A stretch of DNA of 64,000 nt from Aplectana chamaeleonis (lineage: Eukaryota > Nematoda > Chromadorea > Rhabditida > Cosmocercidae): positions 620,001 to 684,000 of the forward strand of contig JAPDOI010000194.1 of NCBI GenBank assembly GCA_029168955.1. The letters are read 5' to 3'. This document shows positions 53,165 to 64,000 of the stretch, one piece after another (within the stretch, counting starts at the first letter, position 1; each line of letters starts with the position of its first letter). The position numbers and the translations under genes are program-made. The notes under the pieces were generated by a model. The model made no database searches, was not told the origin of the DNA, and was given only the letters and a program-made list of their open reading frames with translations.

Positions 53165-54646
53165 CAGTCAGATCTGACTGAGTACTCTGCAAATTCGAGA
53201 CTTGATGCTTCGGGGAAAGCGACCGTTATCACGCTCTGTTATCACAAGGCATCAAATTCTACTTTAGCGCCGTCATCAAAGCTTATCCGCGCAAAGGGTG
53301 AATTTGCTGAGCGGTCGGGTATCAGTCAGCGCAAAGCATGAAAATACCGCCAGCGCTAACATCTTAATGCATATCAGTTGTTGAGCGGCTGGATATCAAT
53401 CAGCGCAAAGGGTGAAATTACCACCGTTGCTGGCATCTCAGGAATTTCTAAACAAGTGAAAACATCTCAGCGAAAACATGATAAAACGATTGATCACGTC
53501 TCGATGTGTTTACCATGAGCAGAGCCGGTATAAAAGCCGCCTCATCTCACTAGAGTCCTCATTCGGCATTCTGATGCCGGCCCTGAAAGGTGACTTCGGG
53601 TCACTCTCCGGAGGCAAGCATAATTTTGGCTGCTGGGAGGATACAGCGGGTATCCTCACGGGGGGGGAGGGGGCGAGTTACGCCGCGGTCCGCGGTGGAT
53701 GGCTCCTCACCGCAGACCTCGGTGAAGATTACGCCCATCTTGCGGCCAAGGCGGGGCTTCTTGCGCTGTGGACTTTCAAATTCGTGAAATTTTCGAGGTA
53801 AACTCACCCATTTTTCGAGGTAATTTCACCTCATTTTCGGGGTAAATTGGACCCTCTCTCGCTGCCAGTTCGCACCATTTTTACGGCATATTCAGCTCAT
53901 TCTCACCTATCGTAGCGGCAAATTCACCCATACAGTGAATTTAAAGGCAGTGTTCACGATAAATCTCGTTCTCGAGGTCTCGGTGTGAAACTCTAAGTTG
54001 GCAGGTGCTGTAGAGGATAGGGTCGAAGAAAGCAACGAAAACTGGCCAGAAATAAATACAAACGGCTTTGAAAGCTTTCCCGGTGCGCCTACCTATCCCG
54101 GTCCGCCCACAACCGGACGCACACATTCCGATGGCGAATTGCCAAGCGACTCTGCCGCAGTTAGCATTATCGATTCGCGCGGGACAGGGGCTCTCTACAC
54201 ACCGAGGTAGGAGTTGTCCCGTCTTTTGCTGCTCTGATTCCACTCGGGACCACTTGGCTCGAGTTGAGTGGCGTGACGTTTTAAACTGCAAAAACGGGAC
54301 AACTCTTCCCTCGGTGTGTAGACAGCCCCTGTCCCGATTCGCGCGGATTTCGCGATTAGCGCGCGCTTGCCGAAATCAGCAGGGCACATGATTCTCGTCC
54401 ACACCCTGAATTTAGAAACCGTTATTTTGACTTATTCTGAACGTTTTTCTTTCCTGTTTCTTCACTAATAGTTACCTCACGACCAAACAATCCCATTTTT
54501 GGGTTGAAGTCGAGTGCGATATTCATTGTGAACACTGCCTTTAACGCGGCAAATTAAGACTTCATGCCGACTTGTACATGAGCATCGAATCTCTTTTGCT
54601 GAGGCATCAAGTCTCGAATTGGCAGAGTAGATTCAGTCAGATCTGA
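53165..54646. repeat. 1.5-kb composite with CAGTCAGATCTGACTGA terminal repeats
   Basis: The left edge CAGTCAGATCTGACTGAGTA...TTCGAGACTTGATGC is mirrored at 54590-54646. Between the edges are a direct duplication of ATCAGTCAGCGCAAAG-type sequence (53305-53450), a TTAAAGGCAGTG MITE and a hairpin. Confidence 0.6.
53941..54544 (+). mobile_element. MITE of the TTAAAGGCAGTG superfamily, with internal hairpin
   Basis: Starts TTAAAGGCAGTGTTCACGAT and ends CATTGTGAACACTGCCTTTAA. Nested within 53165-54646. The interior holds the 54170-54345 hairpin (GGGACAGGGGCT...AGCCCCTGTCCC). Confidence 0.75.
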
Positions 54647-54711
54647 CTGACTTCTTGATTAGAGAAGAGAGAAACAGCGTGTCAGGTCAGAAGTGCGCTT
54701 GAGACATTTTT

Positions 54712-55335
54712 AAGGCCCCGGTCATAGTTGGATGAGCCGACGCCTCCAGCCCGGTCGATACACACAGAATGCATTGGAAATGGGATGCAAAAACCACTCG
54801 GTGTATCCCCCGCACCCCAACACCCCCGCACCCCGGTCGATACGTATGAACAACATGGTGAGGTGAAGCTGAGAAAATCACTCGGTGTATCCCCGCTCCC
54901 CCGCACCCCCCACACCCCAACACCCCCAACACCACCCCGGTCGATACGTATGTTTAAAATGATGGAGTGAGGTTGAAAATCACTCAATGTATCCGACGCG
55001 GTCGATATCCATGCAATACGTGGATGAGAAAATCACCGGGTGGGCGGGTCGAAGATAAAACATTGCGTATCACTAGAAAGCTAACCTTACTGCTACCTCC
55101 GTGACTTCACCATACTCGCCTTCACTATTTCTCTGAACAGGTGCAATCCTGTTGGCCACGTAATCATCGTCATATCTAGTTGGATGCATCGAGTGATTTT
55201 CTCAACCTCACTCCATCATTTTAAACATACGTATCAACCGGGGTGGTGTTGGGGGGTGCGGGGGGTGTTGGGGGGTGCGGGGGGTGCGGGGGGGATGCAG
55301 ATGCAAATAGCACCAACTATGACCAGGGCCTAAGG
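54712..55335. mobile_element. 625-bp element with GGCCCCGGTCATAGTTGG ends and C-rich/G-rich arms
   Basis: Left GGCCCCGGTCATAGTTGG mirrors CCAACTATGACCAGGGCC. Each arm repeats CGGTCGATACGTATG-like sequence and carries long CACCCC or GGGGTGCGGGG runs (54800-54940 and 55245-55305). Confidence 0.65.
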
Positions 55336-56713
55336 AGCAAAGGAGTAACCTAAATGATTCAGCAGAGATATCGGCTTATCAATGTATCAATATCAATATC
55401 AGCTTCCTTGGCACAAACAGCATTTCATTCATTGAGAAACGGAGTATGGAGTTGGTCGATTCGTGAACGACCACGTAGAGAATAATGACCGTTTGTTCTT
55501 ATCTTCACAGGTATCATCATGTCCCCACCATCATGGCTTTGCAAGACCGACCACTTGAATGCAATCCATCGCTCAAAACAATATCGGACTCGTCTGAGCC
55601 CTGTCTGAATCATTTCGGGCCCTTCTTATCACCCACTCAGATGATGCTGACTTAGTGGTGGGTTTACTACGGGCCTATGTCTCACCTCACCACTTAGTAA
55701 GTTGAAAACATATTGAGGTAGAAAATCATGAGAAAGATTTTTTTTAACACTCTAGTTAATGTTGTTTTTGGCAACCATTCAGTAGATGCACCTTCTGTTC
55801 GACTGCCGCCTTCGCCAAAGTCAAAAGTGAGGCCGCAGTGGCCATTCGGAGAAAACGGCCTTTTTACACCATTTTTCCATTTGGCATTTTTTTCTATTTC
55901 TCAATTTACATGAGCGTCTTTACTTTTTCATATTCCTTGTTCGGCATATTTTACCGAAGCACCGAGCTACGGTCCATCAGAGCAATGTATATGACACTGG
56001 AAAGATCCCAAAAACAATTTTTATGTCAATACGGCATTTGCAGTTTTGGCGAGCATTTAGGTATTCACCAAGGTGGGCCGGCCTACCTTGAATTCAGTGG
56101 GGCTCATGTTAGTCGGCTCCAGAGAGGCTCTTCTCATGCCTCGCTCATTCGGAGGAATTGAGGGCTCGCACCCGGAAGTTGTCATTCAGGGTGAGTCTAG
56201 TTTACAACTATTTGGAAATTTCAAATTTCGTCTCTGAGCTTGAACTGTGCCTTTGAAGCACTTGCTCACTGTCGTTCTCTAATGAGGAGGGATGAATGGA
56301 CATCACGATCCTTTTTTCAAGGAACAATTCGTTCTTTGGCAATTTCTTACTCTCCCAGTAGTAGTAGAGAAGCTCTCCCGAATCGATCTCAGAGAGGTTC
56401 AATAGATTCTGGGTTTGTTGAACTTGAGAGCCGGGTCTTCGTGCTTCATGTGACGCTTGAGCGGGTGCATATCTCGAAAAATTAGTGTGTGTACAGTAGC
56501 GGCTATATATTTGTTGGCACGGCCTTTTCGCGTATACTGTCTTTATACATATGTATCTCAGCCTGCGCTTAGCCAAACTTGATGAAATCTCATGATATTA
56601 TGGGGCATCACAAACCTTTGTTTACGCAAAGTTTTAAACCTTGTTTAGGTCTCGAGGGTAAATATGTAGTTTATTTGTAATTTTGTGGTAATAATCCTTA
56701 TACTTAAGGCAGT

Positions 56714-57022
56714 CAGATCGTCTTGTTCAACACGCTCTAAGGATGTTTCCAAGTCCTGTCTGGAAACGGCCGCCTGGACGTAGGCGATAGTTTTGGACGG
56801 ATGTGGAGAAGGAGGATTTGAAATCACTCGGCATTGAAAGGCAATTCAGGCGCGATGTTTCACTCCGAAGGAAGTGGAATAGTGATCAATGGATGGATTG
56901 TGTTCAAATTGTGGCTGAGGACCGTGACAAATTGACACGGCTGACTACTAGGACGACACACCTTGGTGAAGATGCGGAATGACCGCGTCAGGCGAAAGCC
57001 AACCGATTAAGTCAAGTAAGTC
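56714..57022 (+). mobile_element. 5'-truncated copy of the 48380-51641 RTE family
   Basis: Collinear with 51330-51640, including ACCGATTAAGTCAAGTAAGT at the end. Flanked by ACTTAAGGCAGT (56702-56713) and ACTTAAGACAGT (57023-57034), a 12-bp target duplication with one mismatch. Confidence 0.88.
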
Positions 57023-57045
57023 ACTTAAGACAGTTATGTCCCGAT

Positions 57046-57249
<204 letters not shown>

Positions 57250-57520
57250 CCCGCGGATCCAAGGAATGGCCGATCAAAACTTGTATGAAATGGTACCAAC
57301 ATTTAGGTGGGTAGGACATTTATCGATTACCAAAAAATCAGCCCGAGTCACCTCTTACGTGCCTCGGGGCAACCGTGTTTGTCCTTGGGGCGGACATTTG
57401 GCCGTGGGTCATGATAACTTCTGCGAGTCGTCTAGCGATAGAAGGGCTAAGCTGTAATCAAAGCGATAGGTTTCCAGTAGCAGTAGATGTGACGCCATAC
57501 AGAATCGATAGGTTTGTAGA

Positions 57521-58550
57521 GCGTGCAGGACGTTATCGATAGTGTGCAGGACCCCAGCGGGAGTGTGCAGGACGTCGTAGAAAGAGTGCGGGACACCAAT
57601 GGAAGTATGCAGAACGTCATAGAAAGTGTGCAGGACCCCAGTTGAAGTGTGCAGGACGTCATAAAAAGTGTGCAGGACCCCAGTGGGAATGTGCAGGACG
57701 TCATAAAAAGTGTGCAGGACCCAAATGGGAGTGTGCAGGACGTCATAGAAAGTGTGCAGGACCCCAGTGGGAGTGTGCATGACGTCACAGAAAGTGTGCA
57801 GGACCCCAGTGGGAATGTGCAGGACGTCATAGAAAGTGTGCAGGACCCCAGTGAGAATGTGCAGAACGCCATAGAAAGTGTGCAGGACCCCAGTGTGAAT
57901 GTGCAGAACGTCATAGAAAGTATGTAGGACCCCAGTGTGAATGTGCAGAACGTTATAGAAAGTATGCAGGACCCCAGTGGGAGTGTGCAGGACGTCAGAA
58001 AAAGTGTGCAGGACCCAAATGGGAGTGTGCAGGACGTCATAGAAAGTGTGCAGGACCCCAGTGGGAGTGTGCAGGATGTCATAGAAAGTTTGCAGGACCC
58101 AAATGGGAGTGTGCAGGACGTCATAGAATGTGTGCAGAACCCAAACGGGAGTATGCAGGAAGTCATAGAAAGTGTGCAGGACCCCAGTGAGAATGTGCAG
58201 AACGCCATAGAAAGTGTGCAGGACCCCAGTGTCAATGTGCAGAACGTCATAGAAAGTATGTAGGACCCCAGTGTGAATGTGCAGAACGTTATAGAAAGTA
58301 TGCAGGACCCCAGTGGGAGTGTGCAGGACGTCAGAAAAAGTGTGCAGGACCCAAATGGGAGTGTGCAGGACGTCATAGAAAGTGTGCAGGACCCCAGTGG
58401 GAGTGTGCAGGACGTACAGAAAGTGTGCAGGACCCAAATGGGAGTGTGCATGACGTCATATAATGTGTGCAGAACCCAAATGGGAGTGTGCAGGACGTCA
58501 TAGAATGTATGCAAGACCGCAATGATAGTGTGCGCAACGTCACCAAGAGT
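57521..58550 (+). repeat. 42-bp minisatellite, array 2 (about 24 units)
   Basis: Units alternate GTGTGCAGGACGTCATAGAA(A) and GTGTGCAGGACCCCAGTGGG(A). Much more homogeneous than array 1. Both strands stay open for long stretches; the minus frames repeat CTLPLGSCTLSMTS-like peptides and the plus frame VQDVIESVQDPSGS. An eight-unit block is duplicated within the array. Confidence 0.95.
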
Positions 58551-59637
58551 GTAGAATTTCAAAGAAAAGAGATTTCGTTAATTTCTCGAGTTCACGAGAA
58601 CCGTGCGACGCTTTCTGAGGCGACCCCAGAACTCCGCAGACTTTTCCTTGCCAATCTGGGGAAGCGAGCAACAGCTCCCCTTCCACACCTATGTTCGTAG
58701 CTCATTACAACCGCTCAGTCATTTCGATTTACTAACTCCCCTAAACCAGATTTATATATGTTGAAAGTCTGAGCTTATCAAAATCTGCTTCATAAAACAT
58801 CAACATCAACGTGCATAATTCATATATCGAGAATCAGGGCATGGTGTTGGTCAACCAGGGAAAAGCACCTAAAATTTGAGTGCGTTTTTCCTTATAATGA
58901 CAGAAATGATAAAACGAGAATAATCGCTTGTGAATTTCGCGAATCGGAAGGGCAGAAGGTTGCGACATAAAGGAAGGAGGTACGGCAGAGGTCGTAATTT
59001 TTTTGTGCCGGTAGCAACCGATCTACCCCTGGCTTCTTATGTTTTGCTTTTTGATCCCTCTATGTTCATACCCGCTGCAAATGTCCGGCAGTCTGCTCTG
59101 TTTAGGAGAGTCCATTCGGGCAGCAACTTTTGGGTAGACGGAAGTCAGTTGACACCGATATGGCAAACTAATCTGCGTCAGGAACTTGGTGCACATAATA
59201 GTTTCCTTGAGCGAAAACTTCGCTAGGTCTCGCTAGTTCAGATTAAGGCTATTCCCTAAGAACATGGCTATTATTATCCCAAACCCGTAGCACTTGTTCG
59301 ACATAAGAAGGTCTTCTGAATCGTCGTATACCCTTATGAGAAAAGTATCCCTATCAGTTTTTTTGGAAACAAGTTCGAAATATAATTATGCAAATTTGCA
59401 ACTAGCCCCAGTTTGTTTAACACTCGGTCTTAAGAGAACCTCTAATAGAAATTATTTTCTCACAAGGTTACTCAATGGTTCAGAAGATCTTCTAAAGGCA
59501 AAAAAACCGCTATGGGTTCGAAATCGTAATAGCCAAATGTTTTGAAAGAGTAGTCCTAATTCGAAATACTACCACGAAGTTATAAATAAATTCCGTATTC
59601 AAAAACTGCACACTCAAAACTCAAATCTGTTAATGTG

Positions 59638-59955
59638 TTAAAGGCAGTGTTTACGATTGAGAATGTGTTTCAGTTTCCACTAGGAATGGGTAGTGGAGGG
59701 GCACACTGTAACGTTGACGTCGAAAGAACGCATGAAAACGAGCCAGGAAAAGCCCTGAAAGAGCCCGAAGTTGCCACTTCGAGCGCAAGGCAAACTCCAA
59801 AAGCGCAACACACGCCTACCGACGTGAACAAATGAATGCTTGAAATCGTGAGATGAGCGATGATTTCTAATTCTTAGCCCCGTTCTTCCCTTCATTCTCA
59901 ACTTCTCCCTTTACTCAGGTCAGCTCGCATACATCGGCTGCATAAGACGGAGAAA
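59638..59955 (+). mobile_element. Type B MITE, truncated
   Basis: Starts TTAAAGGCAGTGTTTACGAT and follows 7395-7888 up to ACATCGGCTGCATAAGACGG, then is replaced by retrotransposon sequence. Confidence 0.72.
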
Positions 59956-62880
59956 ACTCCGCCATTGCCGGTCCCAAGCCCGGATGAGAAAGGAGGGTCG
60001 GCCCCTCGTACTACCGACGGGCTGGAAAGCTTAGGTGGTAACCATGGAAAGTCTCCTAGGAAACAACCAAGAAGCTACCGCATTCGGGGCAGCCGATGCG
60101 CCAACACTAGGGAACCAGGGTGTAGGTGAGAAGAATACTACTGGCCAAAATGGAGGACGACTGGTGACACCTAAGAAGGAGCTGAGGATTGGAGCATGGA
60201 ATGTGCGAACGGGACACTGCGTCGGTCAGAAAGAGATAATAGCAAGAGAGTTGTCAAGGTCCAACATATCGATTGCTGCACTTTCCGAGCTGAGAATGAG
60301 CGGATGTGGAACGGTGACCATTCAGGTGCCGGAGAGTTGCGAAAAGATGGTGCTGTACTATTCCGGTGAGGACGGAAATCGCAATGGTGTTGAATTTATG
60401 CTAGGCAGTCGCGCAGCTGGAAGCGTTGTTTTATTCGAGCCGATTTCTGGCAGAATCATTTGTTCTTGTTTTGAGCGGAACAATCAAGACCCATATCGTG
60501 TCCATCTATGCACCAACGGAGCCAAGTTCTGACTTTGACAAGGACGAGTTCTACACCCAACTCCAGGACGTGCTGAATACTATCCCGAAAACCGATGTCA
60601 CCATTGAAGCGGGTGATTTCAACGCAAGAGTCGGTAGTGACAGAACAGGCTGGGAAGGAGTGTTGGGCAGGTTCAGCGTGGGCGAAATAAACGATAATGG
60701 ACTACGCCTACTTCCGTTCACTGCGTTCAACGAGCTTGCCATCGGTGACAGTCAATTCCGGCACCCCAGGAAGCATCAGTTGACATGGAGGAATCCAGCT
60801 GGACGAGATGTGGTCACCTTGGACTACGTGCTGATAAACTCACGTTTTAGATCGTCACTGAAAGATGTGCGAGCCATGAGAGGGCCTGATTGAGGATCCG
60901 ACCATTATCTCTTGCGTGCAGTGGTGCAGCTTCGTTTACGACGACCTAGGCGTGAGGAGCCCCTAGAAAGAAACTTGACTGGTCACACTTGATGGCTCCA
61001 GGAACAAGAGAAACATTTCAACTCGCGCTGTCGAATCGGTTCGCGGTTCTGGAAGATGCCTTGTCTGTAGACGAGCACTAGAAGCAGACAGTTGAAGTCG
61101 CTCTTGAATGCGCAGAGCCTCTCTGCCCTGTTATTCGCCGGCGAAAGCAGCCTTAGATACCGGACGATTTCCTCCGTCTCGTGGACGAACGCAAGCGAGT
61201 GAAACTAACGGACTTAGGACGGTATCGGAAATTGTGTCAGGAGCTTCATCGAAAGTTGAAAGAAGAGTGGGAGTCGTACTGGAATAAGGTAGCAGACGAA
61301 GTGGAGGAGGCAGTTGGAAGGAACGACTATCGCACATTGTACAGCACACTCAACCGTCTCAGAAGGAAGACCAAATCCATGAGCGATTCCATCAGGAATA
61401 CGGATGGGTCTTTTTGCGATCAGCAGATGAGCGTCTGTTGTGATGGAGGCAGTAATTCAGTGAACTCTATACTTACGACGCGCCACAAGGTCCACTGGTC
61501 CAACCGATACTAGTTGAGGTACCAGAGGAGACAGCGCTTGACTCGGAACCCACTGCGGAAGAAGTGAAGGCAGCAATGAGGTCGCTAAAGAATGGAAAGG
61601 CGTCCGGTGTTGACAATGTCACTGCTGGGGTCACCAAGGCAGGAGGAGATGTTCTACTGCGTCAGTTGCATAAGTTAATCACGCGCATATGGCGGACAGA
61701 GAGCGTGCCATCTACCTGGAAAAAGGCTATTGTCGTGCCTATCCATAAGAAGGGCGATGCCAGAGACTGTAAAAACTATCGCGGGATCAGCCTCTTGTCG
61801 ATTGTTGGTAAAGTCTTTACGAGAACTATCCAGTCCAGGCTTCAAAGCCATCGGGAGAGTACCTGTCGCGAAGAACAAGCAGGTTTTCGTCCGGGTCGAG
61901 GATGCAGCGATCAAATTTTCGCACTTCGTCAAGTTATGGAGGAAAGAATCCACTGTGGAAAGCGGGTCGTTATCACCTTCATAGACTTCAAGTCGGCATT
62001 CGATTTCGTGCACTGGCCCGCCTTATGGAGATCGATGGGATTCGAACACATGCCAGAAAAAATGGTGGAGCTTCTGCAGGAAATTTATAGAGGCTCGACT
62101 AGCTGTGTCCGCGTCGGAAACAAGCTATCCGAAGAAATCAGAGTCGATGCAGGCGTCCGGCAGGGAGATGTGATTTCGCCGCTCCTCTTTAATACCGTGG
62201 TCGATGCTATTATGAGAAAGACATTCGAAAATAAAAGAGGGGTCCAATTTGGCGATAACGATTTTATCACGGATTTGATGTTTGCGGACGACAGCGCAGT
62301 GGTCACCGATACTGACATGGAAGCCACGCTTTTGTTGAATGATATGGCACAAATTGCGGAATCGTATGGGCTGCGGATTAATACGGAGAAGACTAAAGTC
62401 ATGACGTCGGACGGTTCACGAGCTTCTGTGTTCTTCGAGGGAGCTGAGCTTCAGCAAGTCAAGGAGTTCAAGTACCTCGGATCGGTGGTGCAAGAGCGAA
62501 AGGTAGTGGCTACATCGGAGATACTGTGCAGGATCGGGCAGGCGTCGGCTGCTTTCGCTTGGCTGGGCTGGTGTTTATGGAAGAAGGGTAATGTGTCAAT
62601 CAAGACAAAGATCCGGATGTTTCGCTCGCTCATAGTGCCAATCCTACTGTACGGGTCAGTGTCGTGGACGTTGCTGAAGTCGGATCACAGCAGGCTGGAG
62701 GTCTTCCAAACGCGGAGTTTGCGGCAAATCCTCGGGATACCTTTAAGAGATCGAATACGGAGCGACGTTATCCGAGACACTTGCGATCATCAGCCCACGA
62801 TCAGGGCTGGGCACGCGTCCCGGGTGACCTTAGGGGGGTGCATATTAGACGTTGCAGAGAGGGCAAAGGGGGGTGCCTAA
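59953..62880 (+). pseudogene. Second non-LTR retrotransposon (APE endonuclease plus reverse transcriptase), broken
   Basis: The 5' leader CCGGTCCCAAGCCCGGATGA precedes an endonuclease frame (60035-60532: LRIGAWNVRTGHCVGQKEI, ALSELRMSG). A frameshift continues it at 60426-60893 (SIYAPTE, EAGDFNARVGSDR, SDHYLL beyond a stop). The reverse transcriptase (61564-62880, 438 residues) has KNYRGISLLSIVGKV, EEQAGFRPGRGCSDQ, FIDFKSAFDF, GVRQGDVISPLLFN and the catalytic FADDSAVV. The C-terminal part (LLYGSVSWTL, LRQILGIPLRDRIR) continues with frameshifts to about 62940. It is a different family from 48380-51641. The 3' boundary and a target duplication were not found. Confidence 0.87.
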
Positions 62881-62944
62881 GCCGAACACGAAAAAAAAGA
62901 ACGAAGTGCACGTCCTGTCGAATTTCAGGTAAAAAGTAGTACGC

Positions 62945-64000
62945 ACTATTCTTCTGAATTGTCATATCTTTTTCTCCGCTTTTTGAGTCAAACACCTAAA
63001 GAATAAAAACATTGATAAAGATACAGGTTGTGTTCGCAATAATTCATAGTTGCTGTCAAAGTTTGTTTCGATGAAGGATTAAACACTACTCTGTTATCTT
63101 GTAGCAAGTAAGGATTGATGTGGTGTCATGTTTCTTTGATGCAACGTTCATTGATTACGCGGGTGGTTACCGATTCGAGGCAAAGATACTAAGACAGCGC
63201 CCAGGAAAACTATCATTCAAGTTCGAAAAAATATTGGCGAACTGATGTATAGCCTAGGTCGCTCATTTTGTGCCGGTCGAAGCAAGGCTTATCGGGCTTA
63301 TCATGTCAAAATCTTTTTATCACTGTTATACTTTGCCATGACCGACCGCTCCGCTGCTTACTCTGCCCAGACTCATCCGAGCAGGCTAGGATTTATTTCG
63401 ACAAATTAAAAGTACAGATAGCACAGTCAGCATCACAACTAGTCAATAGATTTTTATTCATGAGAATGTGACTTATGCAGAGAGCCAACTATAAAAAATG
63501 AAGACTGCAAGTTACTATGAAAGAAGCGAATGACCGCTTCCTCCTCATTGAGAAGTACCCTGTACATAAAAACCCGAGTTTAATCCACCTTGAATGCCGC
63601 AATCTCTCATAGACTAGGCTAGCCGTGCGATCTGGTGTTTGTCCGCAGCTACACAACGCGCACTGGAGTGGACGCGCACGCAATATTAATTAAAAAATGT
63701 ATTTTATTACAGAACGGGGCGGAGAAAATGATTGAAACTGGAGTAAATGGAAGCAGGCAGAACAAGGATTCTTTCAATGTATACAGTATAGAAATTTAAT
63801 GTAAACAAACTAAGTTGGAGCGGAGTGAATTTTTCGGACGTGATAAGGTTCATTCAAATGAACCTAGTTGATTAAAAACACCCACAAACATGAGAACTAA
63901 GAGCATTGCGAGAAAGAGGAGAATCTGGCAAACATTTTAATAGCAATAGGTTTCATATTCAATGTGATTCAAGGACCTTAAAACTCGTCCCGGTTTTGTC
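62945..64000. other. No gene recognised
   Basis: AT-rich DNA with short frames only; no repeat or domain identified. Confidence 0.4.

Noticed and set aside
57409..58562. Long minus-strand frames of 342 and 371 residues
   Set aside because: They are read-through of the 42-bp tandem array, whose period is a multiple of three. Peptides are monotonous, and two frames are open at once.

Overview
The window looks like a transposon-rich piece of a nematode genome, most likely clade V (strongylid or hookworm-like). The evidence is short introns with TTTCAG-type acceptors, RTE and CR1-type non-LTR retrotransposons, mariner remnants, many MITE-like elements, and one host gene of the DUF288/STELLO family, which is expanded in nematodes. 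I see no bacterial-style operon, rRNA, tRNA or CRISPR array. Species is not determinable from sequence alone.

The main host gene runs on the minus strand from about 52285 down to a stop codon at 13748-13750, 38.5 kb in all. I assembled it by hand from 20 short exons. Every exon junction is phase-compatible, and the joined protein (about 765 residues, N-terminus incomplete) follows the DUF288/STELLO glycosyltransferase layout from the N-terminal WIVLT segment to the C-terminal FCETVLTTFRRN segment. Exons 1-9 (52.3-43.3 kb) carry the DUF288 domain with an acidic DTDDD motif. Exons 10-12 (29.0-28.5 kb) form a linker. Exons 13-20 (24.9-13.7 kb) carry the C-terminal domain. One in-frame TGA in exon 11 is the only lesion in the model.

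The introns and flanks are almost entirely repeats. There is a complete RTE-type retrotransposon with a perfect 12-bp target duplication inside intron 1 (48380-51641, antisense to the gene) and a 5'-truncated copy at 56714-57022. There is an unrelated RTE fragment at 31525-32155 (minus), a degenerate CR1-like fragment at 27030-27935 (minus) and another non-LTR element at about 59953-62880. A mariner relic lies at 40831-41367 and a piggyBac-like MITE at 41391-42020. More than a dozen copies or fragments of a MITE superfamily with TTAAAGGCAGTG ends are scattered throughout, along with other hairpin and inverted-repeat families.

Three tandem arrays share a 42-bp period. Those at 16499-17311 and 57521-58550 have recognisably homologous 21+21-bp units. 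The third, at 42339-42605, is built on the TGACGTCA palindrome and is unrelated in sequence. Because 42 is a multiple of three, all three give long spurious reading frames. The left 13 kb and the right 11 kb contain no confident host gene.
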